DNA of 7,204 nucleotides from Verrucomicrobiales bacterium (GTDB lineage Bacteria > Verrucomicrobiota > Verrucomicrobiia > Limisphaerales > RI-55): assembly GCA_003484235.1 (NCBI GenBank), contig DNDP01000428.1, positions 3,277 through 10,480 on the forward strand, in the 5' to 3' direction. This document shows, piece after piece, positions 6,226 through 7,204 of the stretch; positions within the stretch are counted from its first letter, which is position 1; each line of letters begins with the position of its first letter. The notes below the pieces were generated by a model that had not been told where the DNA came from, did no database searches, and saw only the letters and a list, made by a program, of their open reading frames with translations. Position numbers and translations under genes: made by a program.

Positions 6226-7143
6226 CTACCCAAGATGCTCCCGGAAGAACGCCAGCGTCCGCTCCCAGGCGAGGGCGGCGTTCTGCTCGTCGTAGCGGCC
6301 GGTCGAGTCGTTGTGGAAGCCGTGGTTGCAGCCCGGGTACATGTGCATCGTATACTTCACGCCGGCGGCCCTCAGGTCCGCCTCGTATTCCGGCCAGCTC
6401 TCGTTGATCCGGGTGTCCAGCTCGGCGAGCTGGATCAGCAGGGGCGCCTTGATGTTCTTCCGGATCTCCTTGGCGGCGGGTGACCCGTAGAAAGGCACGC
6501 CGGCGTTCAAGGTGTCGGGAACCGCGGCGGCCAGCAGGTTGACAATGTAGCCGCCGAAGCAGAAGCCCACCGCGCCCAGCCTGCCGGTGCCCAGCTCGTG
6601 CGTCTTGAGAAACTTCGCCGCCGCGATGAAATCCTGCTCGATCTTGGCCCGGTCCAACGAGCCCTGCAGACGACGCCCTTCGTCGTCGTTGCCGGGATAG
6701 CCCCCGACCGGATGCAGCGCGTCGGGAGCGAAGGCCACAAAGCCCGCTTTCGCCAGCCGTCGAGCGACGTCCGCGATGTATGGGTTCAACCCGCGGTTCT
6801 CATGAACGACCAGCACGGTCGCGCCCTTGCCCTCGAGTTTGGTCGGCACGACGAGGTAACCGCGCCCTTCGCCGTGCCCCTGCGGCGAGGGGAAGTTGAC
6901 GTAGCGCGCCTTGATGTCGGGATCGTTGAACGACACCTGCTCGGCATTCGCGTAGTTGGGCATCAGCGCCTCGAGCAGCACCGGCATGGCGAAGCCGGCG
7001 GCCGAGAGCGTGGCCAGGCGGTTCATGAACGTGCGGCGGTCGATGACGCCGTGGGCATACTCGTCGTACCAGTCGAACGCTTCCTGCGGGATCGGCAGGT
7101 GCAAGGGGGTGGCTTCGTCAGCGGAGGCGGGCAGGGTGTTCAT
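6226..7143 (-). CDS. Dienelactone hydrolase family protein, YghX type
   Basis: Predicted alpha/beta hydrolase of 305 residues; the natural substrate of this subgroup is not established. It closely resembles E. coli YghX along its length: VVHENRGLNPYIADVARR (112-129), GGYPGNDDEGR (147-157), VGFCFGG (192-198), AELDTRINESWP (240-251) and NHGFHNDSTGRYD (273-285). The catalytic triad C195, D243 and H274 is present, with E115 in the position of the glutamate that contacts the cysteine in dienelactone hydrolases. Residues 20-66 (PQEAFDWYDEYAHGVIDRRTFMNRL onward, ending MPNYANAEQ) match the YghX N-terminal extension. Here that extension contains RRTF and a hydrophobic stretch, so it could serve as a Tat-like export signal. 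ATG 7143 is used, and the matching YghX N-terminus supports a start close to it. A GGA lies 11 bases upstream, too far for a good Shine-Dalgarno site. The next gene starts 101 bases downstream. Confidence 0.93.
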   Translation of the reverse strand: MNTLPASADEATPLHLPIPQEAFDWYDEYAHGVIDRRTFMNRLATLSAAGFAMPVLLEALMPNYANAEQVSFNDPDIKARYVNFPSPQGHGEGRGYLVVPTKLEGKGATVLVVHENRGLNPYIADVARRLAKAGFVAFAPDALHPVGGYPGNDDEGRRLQGSLDRAKIEQDFIAAAKFLKTHELGTGRLGAVGFCFGGYIVNLLAAAVPDTLNAGVPFYGSPAAKEIRKNIKAPLLIQLAELDTRINESWPEYEADLRAAGVKYTMHMYPGCNHGFHNDSTGRYDEQNAALAWERTLAFFREHLG

Positions 7144-7204
7144 GATGGATTCGTTCCAGGTTATGGCGGAAACGGGCGATCACGGCAGGGGCCCGCCCCC
7201 GGCC

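Noticed and set aside
1..7204. Mobile element or horizontally acquired island
   Set aside because: No transposase, integrase, terminal inverted repeats, tRNA or direct repeats were seen. All five genes share GC-rich style and strand.

Overview
The window is GC-rich bacterial DNA carrying five protein genes, all on the minus strand. In transcription order, from high to low coordinate, they are a YghX-type dienelactone hydrolase, a secreted seven-repeat SBBP beta-propeller protein, xylose isomerase (xylA), a Tat-exported sugar isomerase/epimerase-like TIM-barrel protein, and the N-terminal half of an AddB-type helicase-nuclease subunit that runs off the window at position 1. I see no RNA genes, CRISPR array, insertion sequence or phage gene.

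The gene style suggests Verrucomicrobiota, or less likely Planctomycetota. The pointers are an exported TIM-barrel 'sugar isomerase', an SBBP-repeat protein ending in a domain typical of verrucomicrobial secreted proteins (Y-T-I ... W-T-x-L-G ... F-x-D ... F-Y), and no clear Shine-Dalgarno motif at any of the five starts. This is an inference; no marker gene settles it.

Layout: 7204-7144 is upstream sequence with nothing recognisable. The dienelactone hydrolase lies at 7143-6226, followed by a 101-base gap. The propeller gene lies at 6124-4367, followed by a 126-base gap with a weak hairpin. xylA lies at 4240-2930, followed by a 173-base gap with a strong intrinsic terminator. The TIM-barrel gene lies at 2756-1800, then after 35 bases addB runs from 1764 to the edge. 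The terminator separates xylA from the TIM-barrel/addB pair, which are close enough to share a transcript. Xylose isomerase and the TIM-barrel protein share a fold and a broad sugar theme, but no xylulokinase, transporter or regulator is present, so this is not a visible xylose operon. The genes do not form one obvious pathway.

Two corrections matter for a reader. First, addB is open at the window edge and is covered on the opposite strand by long stop-free decoy frames, so it is easily missed. Second, the longest open frames of three other genes start at GTG or TTG codons upstream of better ATG starts, and one of those GTG codons lies inside the xylA terminator. I found no convincing new system. 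The points most worth a second look are the altered metal-site motif of the TIM-barrel protein, the apparent lack of Shine-Dalgarno sites, and the secreted propeller.
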